Source: Parabacteroides faecalis (GTDB taxonomy: Bacteria; Bacteroidota; Bacteroidia; Bacteroidales; Tannerellaceae). From it: a stretch of DNA of 64,000 nt. The stretch spans positions 31,991 through 95,990 of the forward strand of contig NZ_JAKZMM010000013.1 of the NCBI RefSeq assembly GCF_022809355.1, in the 5' to 3' direction. Under the pieces are notes generated by a model. That model was not told where the DNA came from and did no database searches. It worked only from the letters and a program-made list of their open reading frames with translations. Made by a program: the position numbers and the translations under genes. Below are positions 48,756-56,542 of this stretch, piece by piece. Numbering within the stretch: the stretch's first letter is position 1; each line of letters begins with the position of its first letter.

Positions 48756-50066
48756 ATGCTGTTACAATTATTTTTCGTGCTGGTGGCCATCGTGATAGGT
48801 GCCCGGATCGGTGGAATCGGATTAGGAGTGATGGGTGGAATCGGGTTGGCTGTGCTGACATTTGTTTTTGGACTGGCTCCAACAGCGCCTCCGATTGATG
48901 TGATGTTGATGATTGTTGCTGTTATTGCGGCAGCCAGTTGTATGCAGGCGGCCGGAGGCCTGGACCTGATGGTAAAATGGGCTGAGAAGCTGCTCCGAAA
49001 GAATCCGCAACAGATTACGCTGTTGAGTCCGCTGGTGACTTACTTCTTTACCTTTGTAGCCGGAACCGGACATGTGGCTTATTCGGTTCTTCCGGTGATT
49101 GCCGAGGTGGCACGAGATACAAAAATACGTCCCGAACGGCCGATGGCGATAGCCGTAATCGCTTCGCAGCAGGCTATTACAGCCAGTCCGATCTCGGCAG
49201 CGACAGTTGCCTTGTTGAGTTTGCTGGCCGGATATGACATTTCCTTGATGGATATCCTGAAGATTTCGGTACCTTGCACATTGTTAGGCGTTTTGGCTGG
49301 TGCTTTGTATTCATTGCGGGTAGGAAAAGAGTTGAAAGACGATCCGGAATACCAGCGCCGGTTAGCCAATGGCGAATTGTCGGATAGTCATTATAAAGCC
49401 AAAGAGGTGTCCGATCCGAAGAAAGCAGGCTGGGCTGTGGCGTTGTTCCTGTTGGCTACTTTGGGGATTGTCTTATTTGGTTCGATGGAATCTTTGCGCC
49501 CACGGTTTGAACTGGAGTCGGGTGTTGTAGTCATGGAAATGTCGCATATTATAGAAATCCTGATGCTGTCGGCTGCTGCATTGATCCTGTTGGTGACACG
49601 GACGGATGGAATCAAGGCGGCTCAAGGTTCGGTCTTTTCGGCCGGTATGCAGGCAGTCGTGGCGATCTTCGGTATTGCCTGGATGGGCGATACTTTCATT
49701 GCCGGTAATATGGCAGAACTGAAGAGCGGAATTGTTGATATCGTGACGCAGATGCCCTGGCTGTTTGGTCTGGCTCTATTTGTCATGTCCATCCTCTTGT
49801 TCAGTCAGGCGGCTACGATCCGGGCGATGTTGCCTTTAGGTATTGCGCTGGGTATTTCTCCTTGGATGCTGATCGCTTTGTTTCCGGCAGTAAACGGTTA
49901 TTTCTTTATCCCGAACTATCCGACTGTGGTAGCTGCCATTAACTTCGATCAGACCGGTACTACCCGAATTGGAAAGTACGTTTTGAATCACTCTTTTATG
50001 ATGCCGGGATTGATTGCTACGGTGGTATCTGTTGTTTTGGGCTTATTGTTTATCCAGTTGCTGTAA
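48756..50066 (+). CDS. Anaerobic C4-dicarboxylate transporter (DcuA/DcuB family)
   Basis: A 436-residue inner membrane carrier with ten or more helices. Typical segments: ARIGGIGLGVMGGIGLAVL, MIVAVIAAASCMQAAGGLD, YFFTFVAGTGHVAYSVLPVI, ASQQAITASPISAATVALL and the end NHSFMMPGLIATV. Such carriers exchange aspartate or fumarate for succinate during anaerobic fumarate respiration, which suits this group. I do not separate DcuA from DcuB. Four bases before the next gene. Confidence 0.92.
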   Translation: MLLQLFFVLVAIVIGARIGGIGLGVMGGIGLAVLTFVFGLAPTAPPIDVMLMIVAVIAAASCMQAAGGLDLMVKWAEKLLRKNPQQITLLSPLVTYFFTFVAGTGHVAYSVLPVIAEVARDTKIRPERPMAIAVIASQQAITASPISAATVALLSLLAGYDISLMDILKISVPCTLLGVLAGALYSLRVGKELKDDPEYQRRLANGELSDSHYKAKEVSDPKKAGWAVALFLLATLGIVLFGSMESLRPRFELESGVVVMEMSHIIEILMLSAAALILLVTRTDGIKAAQGSVFSAGMQAVVAIFGIAWMGDTFIAGNMAELKSGIVDIVTQMPWLFGLALFVMSILLFSQAATIRAMLPLGIALGISPWMLIALFPAVNGYFFIPNYPTVVAAINFDQTGTTRIGKYVLNHSFMMPGLIATVVSVVLGLLFIQLL

Positions 50067-50070
50067 GAAT

Positions 50071-50499
50071 ATGCCTTATCGAGTAAGCAGAGAAACGTTG
50101 TTGCTGTTGGCCGGTCTCTTCTGGACACTGGCTGGAGTTAACGTGCTGCGTTTGGGTATTCGCTATTGGATGGACAATCCCGGATACTTCTTGTTTAAGT
50201 TGTCCGAGATGCTGGTGATATTCTTCGTCTTCTTAGGGTTTATCTTTCAGAATCTGTACCGCAAGCATACGCTTCGGATTATTCACAAACCGGAAAAGAA
50301 TCCCGTCTTTTCCTTCTTTGATGGGAAAAGTTGGCTGGTGGTGGGCGTGATGATTTCATTGGGTGTCTGTGTCCGGCTGTTTCAATTATTGCCGGGATCG
50401 TTTATCGCCGTGTTCTATACCGGCTTGGCGTTGGCACTGATAATTACCGGCTGCCGTTTCCTGTTCTCGTGGTGGTGCTGCCGGAAGCGTATGGAATGA
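50071..50499 (+). CDS. Small membrane protein after dcu
   Basis: A 142-residue protein with four likely membrane helices (RETLLLLAGLFWTLAGVNVL, LFKLSEMLVIFFVFLGFIFQ, SWLVVGVMISLGVCVRLFQL, FIAVFYTGLALALIITGCRF) and a cysteine/tryptophan-rich end (FSWWCCRKRME). I do not recognise a named family with certainty. The start ATG lies four bases after the dcu stop, so it is cotranscribed with dcu and may share its function. Terminator directly after. Confidence 0.75.
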   Translation: MPYRVSRETLLLLAGLFWTLAGVNVLRLGIRYWMDNPGYFLFKLSEMLVIFFVFLGFIFQNLYRKHTLRIIHKPEKNPVFSFFDGKSWLVVGVMISLGVCVRLFQLLPGSFIAVFYTGLALALIITGCRFLFSWWCCRKRME

Positions 50500-50511
50500 A
50501 TCGTATACAAT

Positions 50512-50556
50512 AAAAGCTAGCGAAGCAGGAGTATTCTCCGGTATCGCTAGCTTTTT
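50512..50556. terminator. Terminator between dcu unit and DUF5715 gene
   Basis: Perfect stem AAAAGCTAGCGA (50512-50523) with TCGCTAGCTTTT (50544-50555) and T run; inner GGAGTATTCTCC adds a second small stem. Works on both strands for the convergent genes. Confidence 0.85.
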
Positions 50557-50560
50557 GCTT

Positions 50561-51220
50561 TTATTCTCCGTCTTTCACGGTGATGTGGAAGCAACCCTGC
50601 CGGCGTTCGTGCTTGACGTAGCAGCGGTCTTCCCGTTTCAAGTCACGCAAGACCATGGCCAATACCATTTTCAGCTCGTCTTTGTCGATATTCAGGGTGT
50701 CTTTTTCATCTACCTTCGTATAGCGGACCCACGAAATATCGAATGTCGTACCATACTGGTGGGTAGAGTTGACCGACGAGTTGGAGTTTCTTTTCTTTAG
50801 TTTCTTGACGTCTGTAATAGTGCGGGTAACGCTGGTTACTTTGACTTTGTAGAGAGACGCGTTCAGATTAGTCAGCGAGTCCTGGAAGTTCTTCCCGATG
50901 TCGTGCAACAGTTCGGCAGCTTGCGGAATCAGGTACGGAATCGAGTGGGTGAGTTCTTCTACCTCGTAATACTCATTGGTCTTGATCTCTTCCATTTCGT
51001 GTTTTACCTCTTCGGCCTCTTCGCGGGTTGTGGCAGGCTTGATTCCTATCTTCTTGGCCATTTCCAGTTGTACATCGTTCAAGTCGTTGAAGTCACGGTT
51101 GTAACTTCCGTTATACCAGATACGTTTCAATGGGCCTCGTTCTTCTTTACACGATGGCATGATAGCCAGCGTCAGCAATCCGGCAGAAAGGCCCAATAAA
51201 CATGCTTTCAAGTTCTTCAT
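50561..51220 (-). CDS. DUF5715-like lipoprotein, possible M15-type peptidase
   Basis: A 219-residue lipoprotein (lipobox MPSC, Cys24). The middle is helical and charged. The C-terminal part contains STHQYGTTFDISW, which has the S-x-H-x-x-G-x-x-x-D-I pattern of zinc peptidases of the M15/VanY/MepK group, and ends with GCFHITVK, which could supply the third ligand His. This suggests a periplasmic cell-wall peptidase, an inference from motif only. I believe Bacteroides homologues carry the DUF5715 label. Terminator shared with the dcu unit. Confidence 0.7.
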   Translation of the reverse strand: MKNLKACLLGLSAGLLTLAIMPSCKEERGPLKRIWYNGSYNRDFNDLNDVQLEMAKKIGIKPATTREEAEEVKHEMEEIKTNEYYEVEELTHSIPYLIPQAAELLHDIGKNFQDSLTNLNASLYKVKVTSVTRTITDVKKLKKRNSNSSVNSTHQYGTTFDISWVRYTKVDEKDTLNIDKDELKMVLAMVLRDLKREDRCYVKHERRQGCFHITVKDGE

Positions 51221-51360
51221 TTTATAATTCTTTATACCATTGTTATTCCATGCAAAAATAAGAAATAAGTTTTAAGTTTTGGCGTTTTTACTTCTTGAGC
51301 TTGCTGCCTGCCGTGCGAAAACTATCCTCTTTCATATTTAGGAAATCGGGAAAAACACTC

Positions 51361-51368
51361 TATCTTTG
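51361..51368 (+). promoter_or_regulatory. -7 box directly before the TPR/HTH regulator gene
   Basis: TATCTTTG, a full -7 match, ends five bases before the ATG at 51374. A transcript from here would begin at or next to the start codon. No TTTG at the -33 distance. Confidence 0.5.
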
Positions 51369-51373
51369 TGCCC

Positions 51374-53089
51374 ATGAGAATCTTCCTGGCACTTTTAGTC
51401 ATCGCTTTGGGCTGGATCACGCAAGGCTGCACGAATGAAGCAGACCGCAACGCCATCCGGCAGATGGAACAGGCAGCTCCTTTGATGCAGTCTGATCCCG
51501 AGGCGGCTCATGTCTTGTTGGCAGACAGTGTTGCCCATCCAGAGTTGTTAAGTCCGGAAGTCAATGCCCGCTGGTGCTTGATGCTATGCCAACTGGCTGA
51601 TTCGATTGGTACGCCGCTGCCCTATGTGCCCCAAATGAAGCGGGCATACCGGTATGTGAAACGACACGGCACAATAGATGAACAACTGCAAGCCGCCCTT
51701 TATTTAGGCCGTACCTATATGGACGATCAGGACCAGGAAGCCGCCTTGCGGACTTATACCGAAGCCTTGCAGCAGAGTATCCTGGAAAACAAGCCGAACC
51801 AGTCGGGCTATATTTCCAGCTATATGGGTGATGTGTATCAGTTTCAAGGTATGTACCAGCAGGCTGTCGAGAAATACTTGACGGCTTCCCGTTATTTCCG
51901 GCAGGCTGAAAACCATCGTAGCCAAGCCTTTGCTTTTAGGGATGTCAGTCGGAATTATACCTTTATGGACTCGTTGGATATCGCTTTGAAGTATATGCTG
52001 CGTGCGGATTCGATGATAACTATTTGGGGAGATTCCTTAGCTAAATCAGAGATTTTAAATGGACTAGGTAATATCTATAAAGAAAGGGGGGCCTATTGTT
52101 TAGCTGAGAAATATTTAGAGCAAGCTATCAATTTTGACACAACAGAGGTTGCTGCTGATTATTTAGCTTTAGCAGATTTATACCTTACACAAAATAAGTT
52201 AGATCAAGCGCGTTATTCATTAAATAAAATAAAAAGTTCATCTTACAACAAAGATGTTTTTATTGATAAGTTTTACTTACTGTTTGTATTGGAAAAAGAA
52301 GATGGGAATACAGATCGAGCATTAGAGTCATTAGAACAATATGTGGACTCTATTTATTCGCAATTGGATATTAAAAACAAAACGAATCTAATTGAGGCAG
52401 AGAAAAAACATAACTATACCCAATTATTGATGCATCTTTTTCACCTCAAAAACAGACAACGGGTGTATGTAGGCTGTTTTGTTGTGGTGTGTTTGATTCT
52501 GATCATTTGTATTGTTTTGTATCGGCTGAAGCTAAAATCCCGGCAATTGATATTGGTGCAAAAAGAAAATGAAATGAACGCCTTGAAAAACCAATTACGC
52601 AACCGTGAAAAAGAAATGTCGGCCATATCGGAACAACTACAACGACAAACGGATCTGTTGAATCAACGAATGGAACAACTTTATCGGCAAAAAGAACAGG
52701 AAGTGGAATCGATCCGGCAGCAAATTGGGCAGAAGAACCAAGAAATGCTTGAAAAGGCTGCGATTACGCAAAAAGTACGTAAACTATCGGAAAAGGTAGT
52801 TCCGAACGCAACGAAATCTCCTTTGTCGGCAAAAGACTGGGCAGCTGCCTATGAATTAATCGATACCATTTATCCTTCCATTTCGGGGGTAGTAGCCATT
52901 TATGACCTTACTGAAAAGGAAAAGATGGTTTGCTATTTGACTTTATTCAATTTGTCGGCAAATGCTGAAGCGGTTTTAATGAACCAACCTCTCGGTTCAA
53001 TCAATAAATACCGTCAGACCTTGCGTAAAAAGCTCCAAATAAACGACAGAAATATAGATTTATACGATTTCTTGTCTAAAATGATGTAA
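51374..53089 (+). CDS. TPR membrane sensor with C-terminal helix-turn-helix
   Basis: A 571-residue protein: short export signal with lipobox-like ITQGC, TPR repeats at about 30-340 (AALYLGRTYMDDQDQEAALR, SEILNGLGNIYKERGAYCLA), one membrane helix at about 363-384 (VYVGCFVVVCLILIICIVLY), a coiled coil of charged residues to about 465 and a C-terminal DNA-binding-like region (LTEKEKMVCYLTLFNLSANA, LGSINKYRQTLRKKLQIND) of LuxR-like character. The same plan as the AraC-type protein at 26985 but with another output domain. Bases about 52015-52440 are much more AT-rich than both ends of the gene. It probably controls the genes that follow. Confidence 0.8.
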   Translation: MRIFLALLVIALGWITQGCTNEADRNAIRQMEQAAPLMQSDPEAAHVLLADSVAHPELLSPEVNARWCLMLCQLADSIGTPLPYVPQMKRAYRYVKRHGTIDEQLQAALYLGRTYMDDQDQEAALRTYTEALQQSILENKPNQSGYISSYMGDVYQFQGMYQQAVEKYLTASRYFRQAENHRSQAFAFRDVSRNYTFMDSLDIALKYMLRADSMITIWGDSLAKSEILNGLGNIYKERGAYCLAEKYLEQAINFDTTEVAADYLALADLYLTQNKLDQARYSLNKIKSSSYNKDVFIDKFYLLFVLEKEDGNTDRALESLEQYVDSIYSQLDIKNKTNLIEAEKKHNYTQLLMHLFHLKNRQRVYVGCFVVVCLILIICIVLYRLKLKSRQLILVQKENEMNALKNQLRNREKEMSAISEQLQRQTDLLNQRMEQLYRQKEQEVESIRQQIGQKNQEMLEKAAITQKVRKLSEKVVPNATKSPLSAKDWAAAYELIDTIYPSISGVVAIYDLTEKEKMVCYLTLFNLSANAEAVLMNQPLGSINKYRQTLRKKLQINDRNIDLYDFLSKMM

Positions 53090-53115
53090 TATCTTGATAT
53101 GTATATAATTATATA

Positions 53116-53188
53116 TAGGATTGTCCTATCCGCTATCCTATTTGTTTATTGTTAACCTGTTGATTATCAGAATAGGCATTTCCTATTC
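53116..53188. promoter_or_regulatory. Two dyads upstream of the DUF3244 gene
   Basis: TAGGATTGTCCTA at 53116-53128 and GAATAGGCATTTCCTATTC at 53170-53188 are inverted repeats sharing the TAGG/CCTA core; ATCCTAT also occurs at 53135-53141. A -7 match TACTTTTG lies at 53228-53235. Candidate operators for the regulator just upstream. Confidence 0.45.
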
Positions 53189-53263
53189 AAAACCGGTTAT
53201 TTTCTTCTTCCGGTTTGTATTTCCTTCTACTTTTGCCGCCGTAAATTTTTGAAGTCATAAAAT

Positions 53264-53623
53264 ATGAATTTAACAAAATGGATGTGCTTGGTGGCAGCAT
53301 GTATCATAGCTGTACCGGCTTTTGGAAAAAGGAAGGTCCCTTTACGAGGAAGTTGGGAAAAAAAGTATAAGGATAATAAGCTTTTTATCCCTATTGAAAG
53401 TAGTATTGAAGAAACAACCGGAGAACTGACATTAGAGTTTACGGAAGATTTGGGCGATGTAGTAGTAACCGTGACGGATGCGTCTGGAAAAACAGTTTAT
53501 CAGGAAACGGTAGCTACCGGAAATACGCCTAATTGGACAGTATTTTTAGATGAGTCTGTTCAGAATGGTACGGTTACTGTTACCGATGGAGTGAATTTGG
53601 TATATGGAGAGATTAGTTTTTGA
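53264..53623 (+). CDS. DUF3244-like small secreted protein
   Basis: A 119-residue exported protein with signal peptide (MNLTKWMCLVAACIIAVPAFG) and one beta-sandwich domain (GELTLEFTEDLGDVVVTVTD, GKTVYQETVATGNTPNWTVFL, TVTVTDGVNLVYGEISF). The pattern matches the DUF3244 family of Bacteroides, whose function is unknown. Monomeric domain without enzyme motifs. First of three envelope genes downstream of the TPR/HTH regulator. Confidence 0.8.
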   Translation: MNLTKWMCLVAACIIAVPAFGKRKVPLRGSWEKKYKDNKLFIPIESSIEETTGELTLEFTEDLGDVVVTVTDASGKTVYQETVATGNTPNWTVFLDESVQNGTVTVTDGVNLVYGEISF

Positions 53624-53660
53624 TAATAAATAAATTAACAACAATCAAATAATGTAGTTT

Positions 53661-54611
53661 ATGAATAGAAATTTTATTTATGGAATGCTTGGGATTTTTT
53701 CTTTGTTCTCTTGCACGGAAAGCGAAGATATAATCCATGTTGATGAATTGTCCACTCTACAAACTAGAAGTGTCTTAGATTCCCCAATATCAGTAATTGA
53801 TAGTTGCCTACACATAAAAGACATGGATTCTTATGAGGCTTTAACAAATACTTTGAACAACAAAACAGAAGACGAACTTATAGATTGGAGTAAAGACAAA
53901 CATTATACCTCGCTATTGGAATCATATACGAATTTAAAAGAACTCTCTATTATTGACGAAAATAAGATAGATACAATAGAACAGAACCGATTGAGTAGTG
54001 AAGTAGAAGCTACATTATTCAATCAAAATGGATTATTAGTCGTTGCTGATACGATTTATAAAGTAATAGATGAATATGTATATAAAGTAAACATAGCAGA
54101 TGTTGATTTACTTGACGATATTATTTCTAATCCCGATGAATATCAATCCATAAGATATAAACACACTGAAAAACTAGTTTGTGTATCAGAAACTTATTCT
54201 TCAGTGTCAGATGGGGAAAGAAGTCTTATGATCGATGTATCTTCCAAACGAAGAGAATACGTGAAGTTTTTTGTTTCAACAAGTACTAAAGCTAATGGAG
54301 TAAAGTACGTAAAATTAAAAATGCAAGGGCAAGCTCAAAAGAAAGGTCCATTGGGAAGATGGAAACTTCCGTTTGATGACGAATTAGTTTGGGGACAAAT
54401 TCATTGTGATGGAATCCTCGTTAATGATAACATGTCCCACCCAGGAGCAATGAGCGAAAGAAAAACGAACATACAAACCATTACTGTACCCGACATTCCA
54501 TTAACAGCTGCAAACTTGATTAATCAATTAAAGGTACATGTGAATTGGCGTTTTTGTAAAAACGCTGTAAAAGGAGATGAAGTATATTCTTATGAATACG
54601 TAAATCCATAA
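53661..54611 (+). CDS. Hypothetical lipoprotein
   Basis: A 316-residue protein I do not recognise. A lipobox (LFSC, Cys18) predicts a lipoprotein. The N-terminal third is acidic and helical, with a LQTRSVLDSPISVIDS segment; the C-terminal half is beta-rich and ends VNWRFCKNAVKGDEVYSYEYVNP (read in parts). Codon use is AT-rich. It lies 37 bases after the DUF3244 gene and 20 bases before an outer membrane barrel gene, suggesting one operon. Confidence 0.7.
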   Translation: MNRNFIYGMLGIFSLFSCTESEDIIHVDELSTLQTRSVLDSPISVIDSCLHIKDMDSYEALTNTLNNKTEDELIDWSKDKHYTSLLESYTNLKELSIIDENKIDTIEQNRLSSEVEATLFNQNGLLVVADTIYKVIDEYVYKVNIADVDLLDDIISNPDEYQSIRYKHTEKLVCVSETYSSVSDGERSLMIDVSSKRREYVKFFVSTSTKANGVKYVKLKMQGQAQKKGPLGRWKLPFDDELVWGQIHCDGILVNDNMSHPGAMSERKTNIQTITVPDIPLTAANLINQLKVHVNWRFCKNAVKGDEVYSYEYVNP

Positions 54612-54631
54612 CCCATAAAAGGATACAAAAC

Positions 54632-55351
54632 ATGAAAATGAAGAGTTTTATATTACTGAGTTTATTTTTCCCTATTATCGTTAATGCCCAAATCCAAATA
54701 ACACCTGAAGTTGGTACAAGCATTTATAAAGAAGGAAGAATAAAAGTGGAAGGCAAAGCAACAATTTCTCCGCGTATAGGTGTTGGAGTTGATTATTTCT
54801 TTAATCAGCAGAAGAACGGCTGGGGATTGATGTCCGGTTTATATTTCTATCAAAAAAAGGATGATTATACATTGGTATGGAGTACATATCAGGATGGAAA
54901 AGGCGAGAATTATGTATTTCCAACCGGCTTATATAATGAACGGAAACCAACAGATGATATGACATTGAAAAATATAACCTCTGATGATACCTATATGCGC
55001 CGTGATTATTTGCAACTTCCAGTAATGGTAAAATACAAGTGGCAGATTAACGATACATATGCTGTTTCGGCAGCAGTGGGTGGTTACGTAGCTTTGGGTA
55101 TCAGCGGAAAGCATCAGATAGATGAGTTTACCTATTCGGTAGAAGATAAGAAGCAGGATTATCAACGCATTCAATATGACTCGCCGTATGAGCTGTTGAT
55201 GTATAACCGCTTCGATGCCGGTTTCAGTTCTCGTCTGTCTCTTCATGCCAATCGTTTATCGATTAATCTTAATTACGAGACCAATTTGTATCGGCGTAAT
55301 GATATGGGGAATGAGAACTTAGTTTCTATCACTGCCGGTTATACGTTTTAA
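54632..55351 (+). CDS. Outer membrane beta-barrel protein
   Basis: A 239-residue protein with a signal peptide (MKMKSFILLSLFFPIIVNA then QIQITPE) and the alternating strands of a PorT/OmpW-like small barrel (ATISPRIGVGVDYFF, WGLMSGLYFYQKKD, LQLPVMVKYKW, SAAVGGYVALGISGK), ending in the aromatic ITAGYTF. Function unknown. Downstream hairpin without a T run. Confidence 0.78.
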   Translation: MKMKSFILLSLFFPIIVNAQIQITPEVGTSIYKEGRIKVEGKATISPRIGVGVDYFFNQQKNGWGLMSGLYFYQKKDDYTLVWSTYQDGKGENYVFPTGLYNERKPTDDMTLKNITSDDTYMRRDYLQLPVMVKYKWQINDTYAVSAAVGGYVALGISGKHQIDEFTYSVEDKKQDYQRIQYDSPYELLMYNRFDAGFSSRLSLHANRLSINLNYETNLYRRNDMGNENLVSITAGYTF

Positions 55352-55361
55352 AATTTATAAG

Positions 55362-55394
55362 GGATAAGGTATCTCGTTGGATGACACCTTATCC
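55362..55394 (+). terminator. Hairpin after the barrel gene
   Basis: Stem GGATAAGGT (55362-55370) with ACCTTATCC (55386-55394). It is not followed by a T run, so terminator function is uncertain. Confidence 0.45.
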
Positions 55395-55434
55395 TAAATT
55401 CTCATATTATTAACTTTCTAAATCCATTAATATC

Positions 55435-56184
55435 ATGGCTGACGAAAACAAAAAACAAGAGTATGTTTGGCCCGTGGAACTGCGGGAAAATAAGATTACG
55501 GAACGGACGGACGATTATACCGCTTCCGTTAAGACATTCAGTGATACCAAGTCGCTGGAGTACATCGCCAAAGAGATTGTTCGCGAACGTACCGAATATC
55601 GTTTGGATACCATCCTCAGCATCATGAAGCTAGTGGAAGAGAAGATCCGCCACGTCCTCTATTCCGGCTATCCGGTCATGACCGAGAACGTGCGTTTCTC
55701 GCCCACCATCACCGGCTCGTTCGATTCGCACGGCGAGGTGCTGGATGACAAAGGTATGAAATGCGGGGTGAATGTAACCGTCAACCAGATTGTAAAAGAT
55801 GGATTGGCTGGCGTGAAGCTTTACATTGACAGCGTGCAGGAACTGGGCGGCGCGAAGATCGACCGCGTGAAAGACCTTACCACCGGCAAGACCGACGGAA
55901 CCGTTACGCCGGGCGGCATGGTGGAAGTTACCGGTTCGAAGATCAAATGCCTCAACGAGGATGGTAGCGGCATCGGCCATTTCCGCTTGTATAATGAGGG
56001 CGAATCGGCCGAAGAAGTGAAAGTATTAGGAGTGAATGACCCGTCGAAAATCATCTTCATCTTCCCGACCGGCCTATTGGCAGGCAATTACCGGCTGGAG
56101 ATTGAAACCTATTTCTCAAACACATCCACTATGTTGAAAAATCCACGTACACTGGTTTGTCCGGTGGCATTGAAAGTCGAATAA
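55435..56184 (+). CDS. HU/IHF-like DNA-binding protein with DUF4469 domain
   Basis: A 249-residue cytoplasmic protein of a Bacteroidales family. Residues about 35-150 resemble an extended HU/IHF-like fold (TILSIMKLVEEKIRHVLYSG, VRFSPTITGSFDS, VNVTVNQIVKDG); residues about 160-249 are an Ig-like DUF4469 domain (GMVEVTGSKIKCLN, VKVLGVNDPSKIIFIFPTGL). Known copies are abundant in Bacteroides; their role is not established. Immediately after the stop begins the tandem dyad array C. Confidence 0.78.
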   Translation: MADENKKQEYVWPVELRENKITERTDDYTASVKTFSDTKSLEYIAKEIVRERTEYRLDTILSIMKLVEEKIRHVLYSGYPVMTENVRFSPTITGSFDSHGEVLDDKGMKCGVNVTVNQIVKDGLAGVKLYIDSVQELGGAKIDRVKDLTTGKTDGTVTPGGMVEVTGSKIKCLNEDGSGIGHFRLYNEGESAEEVKVLGVNDPSKIIFIFPTGLLAGNYRLEIETYFSNTSTMLKNPRTLVCPVALKVE

Positions 56185-56188
56185 AAAC

Positions 56189-56349
56189 CACGTTACATAG
56201 CGTTGGGTGTCGACGGAGTATTGCGTCGATGCCCGACGCACCATTGCGCTAACACACGACGCAACGTTACGCTAACACCCGACGCACTATTGCGCTGACA
56301 CCCGACGCACTATTGCGCTACCGGTTGACGCAACGTTGCGTCTCCTTAT
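56189..56349. repeat. Tandem dyad array C, seven 23-base units
   Basis: Exact 23-base period from 56189 to 56349. The core is GACGCA-x-x-x-TTGCGC, which in the last unit is the near-perfect palindrome GACGCAACGTTGCGTC, followed by a spacer such as TAACACCC. The first two units are more diverged. It begins five bases after the DUF4469 stop and ends 132 bases before a -7 box in front of phoH. No unique spacers, so not CRISPR. Confidence 0.85.
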
Positions 56350-56480
56350 AAAAAATGCTAATTGCTTCTCTTTCTTCCAAAACTCTTATTTCTTTCTCTG
56401 CCATAAATCCTTATCCGAACCACATCGGCGACACTACGGAATATTCCATCCGGAAGCGACTAATTTTGGAAATTTATTTT

Positions 56481-56488
56481 TAATTTTG
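56481..56488 (+). promoter_or_regulatory. Likely -7 box of the phoH operon
   Basis: TAATTTTG, 54 bases before the phoH start; another TAATTTTG lies at 56461-56468. No clear -33 element for either. Confidence 0.45.
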
Positions 56489-56542
56489 CCTATTCAAAAA
56501 AGAAAGCAACGTGCATTTCTTTCTAACTAAAATAAAAACTGA

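Noticed and set aside
56189..56349. CRISPR array
   Set aside because: The 23-base units are contiguous without unique spacers, and no cas genes are near; the same holds for arrays A and B.
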